Assembly: GCA_965226945.1 (NCBI GenBank)
Contig: OZ245717.1
Span: forward strand, 1,178,001 to 1,242,000
Length of the DNA stretch: 64,000 bases
Direction: 5' to 3'
Source of the DNA: SYLG01 sp965226945
GTDB lineage: Bacteria; Planctomycetota; Planctomycetia; Gemmatales; Gemmataceae
Shown in pieces: positions 27,959 to 37,928 of the stretch (position 1 is its first letter; the number at the start of each line of letters is the position of its first letter). Under the pieces are notes generated by a model. The model ran no database searches, was not told the DNA's origin, and saw only the letters and a program-made list of their open reading frames with translations. Position numbers and translations under genes: made by a program.

Positions 27959-29371
27959 TTACACATCGTAGTACAGCACGAACTCCCAGGGATGGGGGCG
28001 AACGCGAATCGCCTCCACCTCTTCGTCGCGCTTGAACCGGATCCAGGTGCGGATGACATCTTCGGTGAAGACATCGCCTGGCAGCAGGAATTCGTGGTCT
28101 CTCTCCAACTGAGAGAGGGCGTCTTCAAGCGAAGCGGGAGTCCGGGGTACATCGACAAGTTCTTCGGGTTCCAGGTCGTAGATATTGCGGTCGAGCGGTT
28201 CGCCCGGGTCGATCCGGTTGCGGATGCCGTCGAGCATGGCCATGAGCATGCCGGCAAATGCGAGGTAAGGGTTGCACGAGCCGTCGGGGCATCGGAATTC
28301 AAAGCGGCGGCTGCGCGGATTGGCGGAATAGACCGGAATGCGGATCGCGGCCGAGCGGTTGCGGCTGGAGTAAGAGAGTGTCGTCGGCGCATCGAAGCCG
28401 GACACGAGGCGTTTGTAGGAATTGGTGGTCGGGTTGGTGAACGCCGCCAGGGCGGGAGCGTGGCGCAATAGGCCCCCCATCGCGTAGCGGCCGATATCGG
28501 ACAGGCCGGCATAGCCGGAGCCCGCGAAGAGGTTGACCCCTTCCTTCCAGAGCGACATATGCACATGCATGCCGGTGCCATTGTCGTTGAACAGGGGCTT
28601 GGGCATGAAGGTCGCCGTCTTGCCATGCTTGCGCGCGACATTCTTGACGATGTACTTGTACTTGAGCACGGCGTCGGCCATTTCCACGAGCGGGCCGAAG
28701 CGCATATCGATTTCGCCCTGCCCCCCCGAAGCCACTTCGTGGTGATGGCCTTCGACGCCCAGACCGGCGTCGATCATGATCCGCATCATTTCGGAACGCA
28801 AATCGTGGAGGGTGTCGGTCGGCGGACAGGGGAAATAGCCCTGGCGATAGGGGATTTTCCCGGCGAGGTTCGGCCGTTCTTCACGGCCCTGGTTCCAGGC
28901 CCCTTCCTGGCTGTCGAGAAAATAAAAGCCGGCCTGGGTCGTCTGATCGAAACGAGCTTCATCAAAGACAAAAAATTCGATTTCGGGGCCGAAGCAAGCG
29001 GTGTCGGAAATGCCCAGCGCCCGCATATGGTTGACCGCCTTGCGGGCCACATTGCGCGGGTCGCGCGTGTAGTCTTCGCGTGTGAGCGGGTCCTGGATAT
29101 TGCAGATGAGGGTCAGGGTTTTTTCGGCACAAAACGGATCGACGAAGGCGGTTTCCGCCGCGGGCACGACGAGCATGTCCGATTCGTTGATGGCCTGCCA
29201 GCCCCGCACGCTCGACGCGTCGAAACCCAGGCCTTCCTCGAAGGTCGACTCGGCAAGCCGCTCGGCGGGAATGGTGAAGTGCTTCCATTGGCCCGGGAAA
29301 TCCATGAACCGAAAGTCCACGGCGCGGATCGCCTCGTGGCGAATGAAAGCCAGTATTTCCTTCGGAGTCAA
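27959..29371 (-). CDS. glnA: Glutamine synthetase type I
   Basis: Cytosolic dodecameric GSI, 470 residues. It shows the N-terminal beta-grasp (VDFRFMDFPGQWKHFTIP, GLGFDASSVRGW), the metal site FGPEIEFFVFDEARFD, EGHHHEVASGGQGEIDMRF, the catalytic NDNGTGMHVHMSLWK and RNRSAAIRIPVYS. It also has the adenylylation-type tyrosine in RNIYDLEPEE, suggesting control by an adenylyltransferase. The start is TTG at 29371 (MTPKEILAFIRHEA), the position expected for the family; no better ATG exists. It is followed directly by the hairpin cassettes and glnN. The promoter should lie in 29372-29546, opposite the TIGR02996-type gene. Confidence 0.97.
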   Translation of the reverse strand: MTPKEILAFIRHEAIRAVDFRFMDFPGQWKHFTIPAERLAESTFEEGLGFDASSVRGWQAINESDMLVVPAAETAFVDPFCAEKTLTLICNIQDPLTREDYTRDPRNVARKAVNHMRALGISDTACFGPEIEFFVFDEARFDQTTQAGFYFLDSQEGAWNQGREERPNLAGKIPYRQGYFPCPPTDTLHDLRSEMMRIMIDAGLGVEGHHHEVASGGQGEIDMRFGPLVEMADAVLKYKYIVKNVARKHGKTATFMPKPLFNDNGTGMHVHMSLWKEGVNLFAGSGYAGLSDIGRYAMGGLLRHAPALAAFTNPTTNSYKRLVSGFDAPTTLSYSSRNRSAAIRIPVYSANPRSRRFEFRCPDGSCNPYLAFAGMLMAMLDGIRNRIDPGEPLDRNIYDLEPEELVDVPRTPASLEDALSQLERDHEFLLPGDVFTEDVIRTWIRFKRDEEVEAIRVRPHPWEFVLYYDV

Positions 29372-29546
29372 CTCCGCAATCCTCAGGGGAGGTGAGAGGA
29401 ACCACCCTTGGAAAATCTATTAATCCGCACTGTTTGGACCATAAAGAATTAAGCGAATCGGCAAGGTCAGGAATCGGTTTGCCTGCAAAACCGGCCCCCT
29501 TGGCTGCTGGCGCCGAACCACACGCGCAGTTCATAAAAAACCCAGT

Positions 29547-30341
29547 ATGGACAGCGATTGGCCCTTTCCCGCGGGATTTCAAGTGCCGCCAGGGGACGCC
29601 GACCGGCTCCTGATCGCCGATGTCCTCGAATCGGTCGATCCGGCACGGGCCGAGTTCATTCGGCTGCAAATTGAAATTGAAAACACTCCCCGCCGCCTGC
29701 TCAACAAGAGCTATCTCAAGATACAAAGCGATTTGGTTCTTCATCATGGCGCGCGCTGGGCCGGGCCGTTGGCGGGGCAAGTTCTTGACTACCACTTTTC
29801 CAAGGGGTTCCTCCACAGGGTCCTCTGCCGGCCCGTTTCGATGCTGGCCCATGGAGAGTTGTGGCTGCAAAGACATCCGATTCGCGATGTCACTCTGGTT
29901 CGCGAGGTACTGCAGCTGCAATCGGGTGTGCAAGCGCTGGCCCAGGCACCCTTAAATAATTCCGACTTGACCGTTGAGTTTTTCGATCACCCTTTATTGC
30001 ATGGTGCCGAGTGCCTCGATCTGGGCGATTTCCCATTGAGCGATCAACAATGGTCTCAGTTTTTTGGCAATTCGAGTCCACCGAAAGTCCAGACCCTCGT
30101 CGTTTCCCAAATGACGCGCGTTTTGGCGCAACTGCTGACCAGGAACCTCATTTGGCAGCGTTTGAGCCGTTTGCGCGTGTCGGGGGAAGCAGACCTTGAG
30201 GCGGTTCAACTTCTTTGCCGCGCCGTGGCCGCAAGTAAGGGTCAGGGACCAAGGATTTTGCTGAAGCCTTTACGATTGCCTGCCGTACAAGAGATGATTC
30301 AAAAAAGCGATTGGGCCAGCCGGTTTTCGTTCCGAGAGTGA
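29547..30341 (+). CDS. TIGR02996-like domain protein
   Basis: The 264-residue protein begins with a degenerate repeat-companion motif (ADRLLIADVLESVDPARAEFIRLQIEIE, about residues 24-50), a hallmark of Gemmata-type planctomycetes. The rest has weak leucine-rich character (ECLDLGDFPLSDQQWSQFF, RLSRLRVSGEADLEAVQLL) but no clear repeat register. No signal peptide, so it is probably cytosolic. Function unknown. It is divergent from glnA and precedes the DUF350 operon by 270 bp. Confidence 0.75.
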   Translation: MDSDWPFPAGFQVPPGDADRLLIADVLESVDPARAEFIRLQIEIENTPRRLLNKSYLKIQSDLVLHHGARWAGPLAGQVLDYHFSKGFLHRVLCRPVSMLAHGELWLQRHPIRDVTLVREVLQLQSGVQALAQAPLNNSDLTVEFFDHPLLHGAECLDLGDFPLSDQQWSQFFGNSSPPKVQTLVVSQMTRVLAQLLTRNLIWQRLSRLRVSGEADLEAVQLLCRAVAASKGQGPRILLKPLRLPAVQEMIQKSDWASRFSFRE

Positions 30342-30609
30342 CTCCTTAAACACCTAAATACTTGTGGCGAGACGACTTCTTTCGTTTTCCTTCGATTTCT
30401 CGCCAGTTGATCTTGCGGCGAGCCTTCCCCAAAAGCGGCAATGGGTAGGGAGAGGTAGAATGAGGCGAGACGGAAACACTGAGGAAACCCACCAGGTCGA
30501 TCTCAATAGTTGCCATTTCCGGCAGAAATTCCGCGCCCCCCTAGCCGGCACCTCTGGTCGACGTGATGTTTGAGCGTCCAGGTTGGAACATTTCCCACGA
30601 GGTACTGCG

Positions 30610-30840
30610 ATGGATTGGCCGCATTTGGTAAAGATCTTCGAGTCGATGATCAGCATGGCCGCCTACGCCCTGGTCGGCATCTTGCTCATGTTTGCCGGAT
30701 TCAAACTCTTCGATTGCTTGACTCCGAAAATCGACTTCACCAAGGAACTGGTCGAAAGACAGAACATCGCCGTGGGTATTTTTGTGGGGTCGATCATCCT
30801 TTCGATCGCGGCGATCATCGTCGCGGTCATCGTGAGCTAA
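30610..30840 (+). CDS. DUF350 inner-membrane protein (YjfL-like)
   Basis: A 76-residue protein from ATG 30610 (MDWPHLVKIFESM), preceded by GAGGT. It has two hydrophobic segments (about 14-37 and 53-75). A conserved central KLFDCLTPKIDFTKELVERQNIAVGIFVG loop is typical of DUF350/UPF0719, which more often has four segments; this is the half-size form. It is the first gene of a three-gene operon with a lipoprotein and a glutathionylspermidine-synthase-like ATP-grasp, the same order as yjfL-yjfM-yjfC of enterobacteria. The ATG at 30583 would add nine residues of no family character. Confidence 0.85.
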   Translation: MDWPHLVKIFESMISMAAYALVGILLMFAGFKLFDCLTPKIDFTKELVERQNIAVGIFVGSIILSIAAIIVAVIVS

Positions 30841-30843
30841 ATC

Positions 30844-31161
30844 ATGAACACAGGCAAATCGTCGAAGATGGTTTCGCTCGTACTCATCTCTTCGGCGCTC
30901 ATGGTTTCTTGTTCGAGTAAGGAAGATGTCGACGACGACGCGTCGTCCACCGATCCCAGCCACAGCAGCAACCATTCCTCGCACACGACCCGGCATGGCG
31001 GCGGGTTCTTTTTCTTCCCCGGCGGTGGCAGCGGGCGCGGCGTCGCGCCAGGCAACAACTCCAGCGCACCGGGAAAGAACGGGGGCACGACTTCCACCGG
31101 CTCGGGTAGCAGCCGCGGCGGATTTGGCAGTTCTTCAGGTTCGAGCGGAGCCGGGTCCTGA
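30844..31161 (+). CDS. Ser/Gly-rich lipoprotein in the DUF350 / ATP-grasp operon
   Basis: A 105-residue protein with a lipoprotein signal (SLVLISSALMVSC, lipid-bearing Cys23). An acidic spacer (KEDVDDDASSTD), a Ser/His stretch and a low-complexity Gly/Ser tail with GGGFFFFPGGG follow. It starts 3 bp after the DUF350 stop codon and ends 1 bp before the ATP-grasp start. It occupies the place of the YgiB/YjfM lipoprotein in related operons but is shorter and of low complexity. From the operon context it could be the substrate of the neighbouring ligase; this is inference. Confidence 0.75.
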   Translation: MNTGKSSKMVSLVLISSALMVSCSSKEDVDDDASSTDPSHSSNHSSHTTRHGGGFFFFPGGGSGRGVAPGNNSSAPGKNGGTTSTGSGSSRGGFGSSSGSSGAGS

Positions 31162-31162
31162 A

Positions 31163-32365
31163 ATGAAACGCCGGCATGCGATGCGGCGCGATCGATGGCA
31201 AGCGATCGTCGAAAGCCAGGGCTTACACTTTCATACCCTGCCCGAGCCTGCTTCAAAAGGTCGCGACGACTCTCTTCTTGAGTCCCCTTCTGGATTCGAC
31301 TCCAGCAAGGCCACCCCCTCCGCGGGGGCCCCCTACTGGGATGAAAGCGCTTACTACGAGTTCACCTCGAGGCAGATCGAGGCGATTGAAACCTGCACCT
31401 ACTGGCTCAACGATGCCTGCCTCAAGGCCTGCGAATTCATCATCGAGCAGAATTTATTCGCCTGTGTCGGCATCCCCGAATCCCATATCGCCTGGATCAA
31501 GCGCTCGTGGGAGCGCGATGAACATACGATCTATGGCCGATTCGATCTTTGGTACAACGGCTCCGACTCGCCCAAACTTCTTGAATACAACGCCGACACC
31601 CCCACCGCCCTGCTCGAAGCCGCGGTGATCCAGTGGTACTGGCTCAAGGATTGCCACCCTCATCTCGATCAGTTCAACACGATTCACGAACGCCTGCTCG
31701 AGATCTTTCGCACGCTCAAACAAACCAAAGAGGGGATCTTCCACTTCGCGGCCATGGCCAACAGCCTCGAAGACTTCATGACCGTAAGCTACCTGCGCGA
31801 TGTCGCCATGCAATCCGGCTGGAAAACCGAATACCTGCCGATCGGCAGCCTCGGCTGGAACGCACGCACCCGCCAGTTCACCGACCCGGCCGAACGCCCC
31901 ATCCGCAACATCTTCAAACTCTACCCCTGGGAATGGATGGTGCACGAGCCCTTTGGCGAGCACCTCTTGCTCGATACGACCGACTGGTTCGAGCCTCCCT
32001 GGAAGATGATGCTGAGCAATAAAGGCCTATTGCCGATCCTTTATCAGCTTTTTCCCGAAAGCCCTCACCTGTTCCCGGCCACCTTCGGACCGATGGACGA
32101 CAACTATGTGAAAAAGCCGCTCCATGGGCGTGAGGGAGCGAATGTGGAAATGGTTTTGGACGGCAACATCGTCGCCCAAACCGACGGCCCTTACCAGGGT
32201 CCCTTCGTCTATCAGCAGGCGCGTTTGTTACCCTCCTTCGACGGTTGCTACCCGGTGCTCGGAAGCTGGATGGTCAACGGCTACGCCTCCGGCTTAGGGA
32301 TCCGCGAAGACAACCAACCGATCACCGGCAACACCAGCCGCTTTGTGCCCCACGTTTTTGGTTAG
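31163..32365 (+). CDS. Glutathionylspermidine synthase-like ATP-grasp ligase (YjfC/YgiC family)
   Basis: A 400-residue ATP-grasp enzyme of the glutathionylspermidine synthetase C-terminal family. Visible landmarks are GRFDLWYNGSDSPKLLEYNADTPTALLEAAVIQWYWL, NIFKLYPWEWMVHEPFGEHLL, KGLLPILYQLFPESPHLFPA, YVKKPLHGREGANVEMV and GSWMVNGYASGLGIREDNQPITGNTSRFVPHV. The family forms amide bonds; for YjfC/YgiC proteins linked to DUF350 and a lipoprotein the natural substrate is unknown, and a peptide or lipoprotein tail has been proposed. ATG 31163 overlaps nothing but sits 1 bp from the lipoprotein stop codon; the frame open to 30926 is a shadow of that gene. It is convergent with the macroglobulin gene. 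Confidence 0.9.
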   Translation: MKRRHAMRRDRWQAIVESQGLHFHTLPEPASKGRDDSLLESPSGFDSSKATPSAGAPYWDESAYYEFTSRQIEAIETCTYWLNDACLKACEFIIEQNLFACVGIPESHIAWIKRSWERDEHTIYGRFDLWYNGSDSPKLLEYNADTPTALLEAAVIQWYWLKDCHPHLDQFNTIHERLLEIFRTLKQTKEGIFHFAAMANSLEDFMTVSYLRDVAMQSGWKTEYLPIGSLGWNARTRQFTDPAERPIRNIFKLYPWEWMVHEPFGEHLLLDTTDWFEPPWKMMLSNKGLLPILYQLFPESPHLFPATFGPMDDNYVKKPLHGREGANVEMVLDGNIVAQTDGPYQGPFVYQQARLLPSFDGCYPVLGSWMVNGYASGLGIREDNQPITGNTSRFVPHVFG

Positions 32366-32395
32366 GCTTTCCCTTACACCAAGTGCTGCCCACCC

Positions 32396-35300
32396 CTAAC
32401 GAACCGCCGCGGACACTTCAAAGGCCGTTGGCTTGGCTTCGACGCGACGATCGGGTGTGTAATACTCCCATGCCGCCGAGGGCAGGCTTTTCGCCTTGAT
32501 GGGGTACTTGACCTTCAAGCTGTATTCGAAGGTGTAGTCGCGATTCGGGCTGATCTCTTCCAGATAGAGGATCGCCTGGCGGTCGCTCAGGCTGAATTTC
32601 TTCAGTTTTCCCGCTTCGACCAACGCCGCAAATTCGGCTGCATCGCCTTGGAAGCCCGGCGCGATTCCCAGATCGAGCATCACCATCGCGGTTGGTTCTT
32701 TGCCCAGATATCTCAGAGTCGCCTTGGCTTTGATCGTATCGCCGACCGCCACCTGGGCCCGGTCATAATCGACCTTGAGATCGAACGCCTGAGAAGCCGG
32801 TTTCGCATCTGGCTTCCAGGGGCTGTAGTACCGCGTGGCGATTTGAACCTGCATCGATGTTTCGCGGTTCGATTCGACCGTGATCTCGTGCGCGCCATTG
32901 CCGGTTAAAAACGATTTCAGATCGAACGTCTGCAAAAGATCGAAGTTGGTGGCATCGACGCGCCCCTTGCCCGCTTCTTTTCCATCCACCAGGATTTTGA
33001 AGTCGGCCGATTCTTTGGCCTCCTTCAGGGTCGCTGCGCTTACCAGGGCCTTCAAGGCGAGCACGGTCGCCTGGGTGCTGCCCCAGGTTCCATGGGAGCC
33101 TTTGGATCGTGCCAGATAGGCCAAAAGTTCATTAGCGGTACGCGACCGGGTTTTCGACTCGATCAGCGCGAGGGCCGATAAGGCGGTCGTCTCCATTTGT
33201 AGGCCGTTGTCCCGAGCCCAAGTGAGCGAACGGCCGCCCCGCATAGGGAAGACTGCCGCATCCGAATTGGGGAGGCGTTCGCGCATAGTCTCGAGCTTGG
33301 TCAAAATCTTGTCGAGCAGTTCGGCGGCAATGGCATCCTTGGAGTCGGCCTTGACCAAGGCATTGGCAGCCAGCGCGAGGACATAGGCGCTCTCCACCTG
33401 CGCCACTTCCCTGCGCAGGTAATCCAGTGAGCTCTTGATCTCCGCCGGCCTCACACCTGACTCCAATAGCGCCCAGGAAATGTAGCTGGTCAGGACCAGG
33501 CGGGAATCTGCCGGCTCTCCGATGAATCTACCTGGAAACTTCCGTGCATTCGACCAGGTGCCATCGCTGGCTCTTTGCTTGAGCAGCCAGGCCTTGGTGC
33601 GGTCGATCACTGCGGGATCAACCGGCCAGACCTTGGCCATGTCGGAAAACTCCATGAGTCCATAGGCCGAAAGCCAAAGCTCCGGATCGCCGCGTCCCCA
33701 CAAGTCAAACCCGCCGCCGGGACGCTCGAAGGTCAGCAGGCGCTGATAGCCGGTATTCAAATAAGACTCGGCTTTCGTTTGAATGGCGGGCGTGACCAGG
33801 CCATTGCGCTTGATGTACTGCATCACGAGCAAGTTGGGATAAGCCGAGGAGGTGGTTTGCTCGAAGCAGCCGCCGGGCATGCGCAAAATGCCATCCATTC
33901 CTTCCACAAGCTGGCTGAATACCCCGGGGTAAATCTTGAGCTGAACCGACGAGGCCCCTTCCACCGCATCCTTGGGGATCGAAGTCGTTTCTTTCCATTT
34001 TCCCGCCAGTCGCCTGGTGCTCGCCGTTTCGATCTTTTGACCATAGGGCAAGACTTCAACTTGCCTCCGCACTCGATCGGACAGCTTGGTGCCTCTGGCT
34101 TCGATTTCCAAGGGGAATGTGCCATTTTTGAGAGCGCGAATGCGGTATTTGGCGCCAAGCACCTGATTGGGCTTGAGTTCGATTTCGCGCTCGGCGGCGC
34201 CATCGAGCCGTTCGAACCAGTCCCCATCGAGCAACTTCAACCGAATCGTTTGCGGTTGATCGAGGTAATTGAACAACGCGACGGAAAATGTCAGTTCGTC
34301 TTTTTGCGTCAGGAATCGCGGCAAATCCGGCTCGACGAAAAAGTCCTGAAACACACGAAGGCTCTTTTCGGCCGAACCGATTCCGCCCGCCGCAGTCGAA
34401 GCGCTCGCCGAAAGTCTCCAGGTGGTGATGGAATCGGCCAGGGGGACATTGAGCGTGGCCCGGCCTTTGTCATCGGTGATCAGCGCCGGTTGCCAGAGAA
34501 GCGTTTCGGGGAAGTATTCACGCAGGCGGATTGGCTCGGGCGCGGCTTCTACATCCCCTACCGCGAGTGCGCCCCCTCCCACTCCCCCTCCCATGAAGGA
34601 GTGTTCGCCAGGGGATCCAAATAGAGGCGGCCTCATTGGACCGGCTACCGGTCGATCCGGCATGCGTGGGCGATAGAATCCTCCATCGGGAACCGCACCG
34701 CCAAAAAAACCAAAAAAGGTGCCGCGTCCGGGCGGGTAGTCCCTGTACCGGTAGTCCCAGTAATTGGGACGATACAGATACGGGCCGTTCTCGACGTCAC
34801 CCCTCTGCCACCCCATCCGCTTCAATTCCGCATATCGAGACGAGTCGGCGATGCTCTCCACAAATCGCAAATCGTCCGCATTGCCGAATTCTCCGTCGGG
34901 ACCGGCGCTTACCAGTTCCCATTGATTGAGATAAGAATGGGGAGCCATTCCCCGGCCCGGCTTGGCTTTCTCCACTCGAAATAGCCGACCATACAAATCG
35001 CGGCAGATCAAAACGCTATTGGATTTTGTTTCTTTTTTAAACATCTCTTCCAGGTTGATTTTGGATAGATCAGGTTCGGCTTCCATTCGGCTGAACCTTT
35101 GTAGGAGCGCGCTCTCGATCCTTGACATTCGTACAAGCGTGGCCATTTCGACGACATGGCGCGGCGTAAAGCCGGGATCGATCTCTTCGAGGTCATCCAG
35201 GGTCAATTCGCCACCCAGGGGGTCGATGAGTGTACCACGAGAAAGTCGATGTTCCTTGACAAGATTGGCGAGGAGTTCTTGCGAAAATCGGACCGAACCC

Positions 35301-37846
35301 CGCTCTAAGGCCAGGTATTTTCCAAAACCGTTTTCCTCCAAGGCAATCGCGTTGACTGTGATTCTTTCAATCATCGCCACCCCGGACGCGCCCCCCCTGA
35401 TGCGTTCCGCACGCTCGTCAATTTGAAAGACAGGCGGTTTTTTCGGCTGAAACGCGGCGAAAAGCGCACCTGCGACCAGTTGCTTCTCTTCTGAAATTGC
35501 CCGAAGCCGAACCAAGTCGGTCAGGTCGTCGGAAGTCTTGAGTACCTGCGCTTTTGGCTTGAGCAGTTCCTCGCGCAAGGTGAAAAATACCTTCTCAAGT
35601 CCGGGCTGAATTTCCTGCAATTGGTAAACCGCCTCATCCACGACCATCACGCCCAGAGCTCCCGCGGCCGGCTTTCCAAATCGATCGGAGAGTTGAAATT
35701 GCAGTTGCGCCGACTCCCCCGGCCGATAGGTATCACGATCGGTTTCGATGCGGATCTGTGGCTCCTTGCCCGGCTGCGCGTAAATCAACCGGCCATCACG
35801 CGACAATTCGCCCGAGGACTGCACATGCCAGACATGAACTTCGAGCGTACCGGACGCATCCGCGGGAAGATCCAGGGCGATTTCTCCCTTTCCAGCCTTC
35901 ATCGCAAGTGTGTCGGTCAGAATCGACTGCCCTTCGCGGATCAGATCGATGTGGGCTGAGGGTATCGGCGAACCGGATTGGACTTGAAGCCGGACCTTCT
36001 GACCGGGCAAGTAGACGGCACGGTCAGTCTGTAATCGCAACCCATGTCCCCAATCCGGGCCATTCGCCTTGAATTCGATTTCCGTCATTTCCCAGATTGA
36101 ATGCTCCGCCACGACCTGACCTGACCATGTCAACGGCCGATAGGGGCGAACGACATTCCGCGCCGAATCCATGGTCTCGACTGGTGCATACTGGTCACCA
36201 CTCATCTGAAAATCGGCTGCTTTTGGCGTAAATACCAAAAGGGCCACGCCCGATTCGTTGGTCCGTGCCTTGGCAACCACTTCGGTTTGTCGAAGCGACA
36301 CCTCTGCCTTGGCGACCGGCTTGCCTTCGGGAGTAATCACCGCCACATAAACGCGATTTTCCACGCCGGGAACAAGTTGGCCGCCCTCGGCGATGGCGGT
36401 GATTTGCAATGGCGTCCTGGAAACGGGAAACGCCTTTTGGGTCTTTTCCGCGTGGTCGGCCGTGTCAATCACTTCGGCCTCCAGGCGGACTATCGCACTT
36501 CCTTTGGCCGCGGGCGAGCTCGCCAAGCCCTCAGGTAGGACGATCTCAAAGGTCGTCAAACCCTGCTGGTCGGTTTTGCCTTCCCAGCTTTGAAACGGCC
36601 GTTCTGCGCCACCGCTTGCGGACGCGCTGACTTTGACCTTGGCTTGCGCAACCGGTTTGCCGAATAGATAGTCGGCCTGAAGCGTTCCCTTAATCGTTTC
36701 CTTGGGCAGATAGAACGATTTGTCTCCCTTGAGGGCCAGTTTGAAGCGAGGCAACACATAGGGCTCGACTCTTACCTCCTTCTGCGACTTCTTGCCCTGC
36801 ATCAGCGCGCGAATGCGATAGTCGCCCTGGTTCACTTCGCTTGCCAAAACGAAATCGGCGTGCGCGATCCCGTGCTCCGTGGTGGTCACGGTTTTGCGAA
36901 ACACCTTGTTCGACTTGCCGTCCTCGACTTCAAACTCGAGGCTCGCCTTGGCCAGTGGCTTGAGATCGAACGACGACAGCACCAGCGACCGCATATGGAT
37001 CACCTGGCCCGGCTGGTAAAGCGGCTTGTCGGTCGTCAGGAGGATTCTGGCATCCTGGGTGATCTTCACGCTGCGCTCGATGGTGGTGGTTTCGAGCGCA
37101 TGGCGCACATTCACGACAAGCCTGTAATCCCCCGGCTCCACTTCTGGCAAACGAATTTGCTGATGGAAAATCCCGTCCGCGCCGGTGTCATGCGTTCCCA
37201 GATTCCAGATTCTTTCATTTTTGGCCAGTTCCAGTTCGATGCGGCTGCCGGCCAGACCAACGGTGCGGGTAAACGACTGCACGGCGCGCACTGCGATGCG
37301 CAAATCGAACTGCGAGCCGTTGGCCAGTTCTCTGGGCAAGGTCAAGCTCACTTCCTGGGGCTTGATGATTTTTGCGTCGGCGAAGAGAACCTCGCGTGAA
37401 TAACCGCCTGGGCCTTTGACGAGAATCGATTCAGGCATCTGTGGCGAGGAAATATCGAGCACAAGGCATTGCACACGATCCTCGGGGGAAAATGCAACTT
37501 GCTTGTCGACCAGGCTTTTTTTGGCAACATTCAGAAAACTCACCGTCAAGTTGCCCGGCGCCTTGCATTCGCCCGGAGCGATCGTCACGGCGACTTTGAT
37601 TTGGAAGTCCATGGCGCGTGGAGGCGTCAAATGCACCCAGGCCAAGATGGCTGGGTCCTTCACTTTTGCACGAGCAGGCTGCGGCGGCTTCTCTTTTTCC
37701 GGGGGCGCGTCGGGACCTTTTTCCTGCACGACTTCAGGTAGGGAAATCCCCCAACTCTCCTGAGTCACCCGTCCCAAAAAGACTAACAGAGCCAATAAAA
37801 GGCCCACACCCCAGATCGCCTGAAATGCTTTCGATCGGATCATCAT
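32396..37846 (-). CDS. Alpha-2-macroglobulin family protein, copy 1
   Basis: A 1,816-residue exported protein with an N-terminal signal/anchor (KAFQAIWGVGLLLALLVFLG). Macroglobulin domains follow, including the MG2 motif LLTTDKPLYQPGQ (about residue 270), a Gly/Pro-rich variable region (about 1045-1100), and the A2M domain start IRLREYFPETLLWQPALITD. Next come the thioester site GGCFEQTTSSAYPN (about 1326) and the alpha-toroid and receptor-binding-like end. Such proteins trap proteases or protect the envelope. ATG 37846 has AGGAG; the frame is open to 37978 without a signal-like start. It lies 82 bp downstream of copy 2 and is closely similar throughout, so the pair is a tandem duplication. 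No pbpC gene is adjacent. Confidence 0.94.
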   Translation of the reverse strand: MMIRSKAFQAIWGVGLLLALLVFLGRVTQESWGISLPEVVQEKGPDAPPEKEKPPQPARAKVKDPAILAWVHLTPPRAMDFQIKVAVTIAPGECKAPGNLTVSFLNVAKKSLVDKQVAFSPEDRVQCLVLDISSPQMPESILVKGPGGYSREVLFADAKIIKPQEVSLTLPRELANGSQFDLRIAVRAVQSFTRTVGLAGSRIELELAKNERIWNLGTHDTGADGIFHQQIRLPEVEPGDYRLVVNVRHALETTTIERSVKITQDARILLTTDKPLYQPGQVIHMRSLVLSSFDLKPLAKASLEFEVEDGKSNKVFRKTVTTTEHGIAHADFVLASEVNQGDYRIRALMQGKKSQKEVRVEPYVLPRFKLALKGDKSFYLPKETIKGTLQADYLFGKPVAQAKVKVSASASGGAERPFQSWEGKTDQQGLTTFEIVLPEGLASSPAAKGSAIVRLEAEVIDTADHAEKTQKAFPVSRTPLQITAIAEGGQLVPGVENRVYVAVITPEGKPVAKAEVSLRQTEVVAKARTNESGVALLVFTPKAADFQMSGDQYAPVETMDSARNVVRPYRPLTWSGQVVAEHSIWEMTEIEFKANGPDWGHGLRLQTDRAVYLPGQKVRLQVQSGSPIPSAHIDLIREGQSILTDTLAMKAGKGEIALDLPADASGTLEVHVWHVQSSGELSRDGRLIYAQPGKEPQIRIETDRDTYRPGESAQLQFQLSDRFGKPAAGALGVMVVDEAVYQLQEIQPGLEKVFFTLREELLKPKAQVLKTSDDLTDLVRLRAISEEKQLVAGALFAAFQPKKPPVFQIDERAERIRGGASGVAMIERITVNAIALEENGFGKYLALERGSVRFSQELLANLVKEHRLSRGTLIDPLGGELTLDDLEEIDPGFTPRHVVEMATLVRMSRIESALLQRFSRMEAEPDLSKINLEEMFKKETKSNSVLICRDLYGRLFRVEKAKPGRGMAPHSYLNQWELVSAGPDGEFGNADDLRFVESIADSSRYAELKRMGWQRGDVENGPYLYRPNYWDYRYRDYPPGRGTFFGFFGGAVPDGGFYRPRMPDRPVAGPMRPPLFGSPGEHSFMGGGVGGGALAVGDVEAAPEPIRLREYFPETLLWQPALITDDKGRATLNVPLADSITTWRLSASASTAAGGIGSAEKSLRVFQDFFVEPDLPRFLTQKDELTFSVALFNYLDQPQTIRLKLLDGDWFERLDGAAEREIELKPNQVLGAKYRIRALKNGTFPLEIEARGTKLSDRVRRQVEVLPYGQKIETASTRRLAGKWKETTSIPKDAVEGASSVQLKIYPGVFSQLVEGMDGILRMPGGCFEQTTSSAYPNLLVMQYIKRNGLVTPAIQTKAESYLNTGYQRLLTFERPGGGFDLWGRGDPELWLSAYGLMEFSDMAKVWPVDPAVIDRTKAWLLKQRASDGTWSNARKFPGRFIGEPADSRLVLTSYISWALLESGVRPAEIKSSLDYLRREVAQVESAYVLALAANALVKADSKDAIAAELLDKILTKLETMRERLPNSDAAVFPMRGGRSLTWARDNGLQMETTALSALALIESKTRSRTANELLAYLARSKGSHGTWGSTQATVLALKALVSAATLKEAKESADFKILVDGKEAGKGRVDATNFDLLQTFDLKSFLTGNGAHEITVESNRETSMQVQIATRYYSPWKPDAKPASQAFDLKVDYDRAQVAVGDTIKAKATLRYLGKEPTAMVMLDLGIAPGFQGDAAEFAALVEAGKLKKFSLSDRQAILYLEEISPNRDYTFEYSLKVKYPIKAKSLPSAAWEYYTPDRRVEAKPTAFEVSAAVR

Positions 37847-37928
37847 GGACGTCTCCTGAAAGGAGAATGAGGGAGCCGCATCCACCCTTGCATTTTTTGT
37901 CAGGCCGCTTTGCGCGGCAAATCCACGA

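Noticed and set aside
29470..29530. Possible tRNA-Cys-like anticodon arm (GGTTTGCCTGCAAAACC)
   Set aside because: No T-arm, acceptor stem or CCA-side pairing could be found around it.
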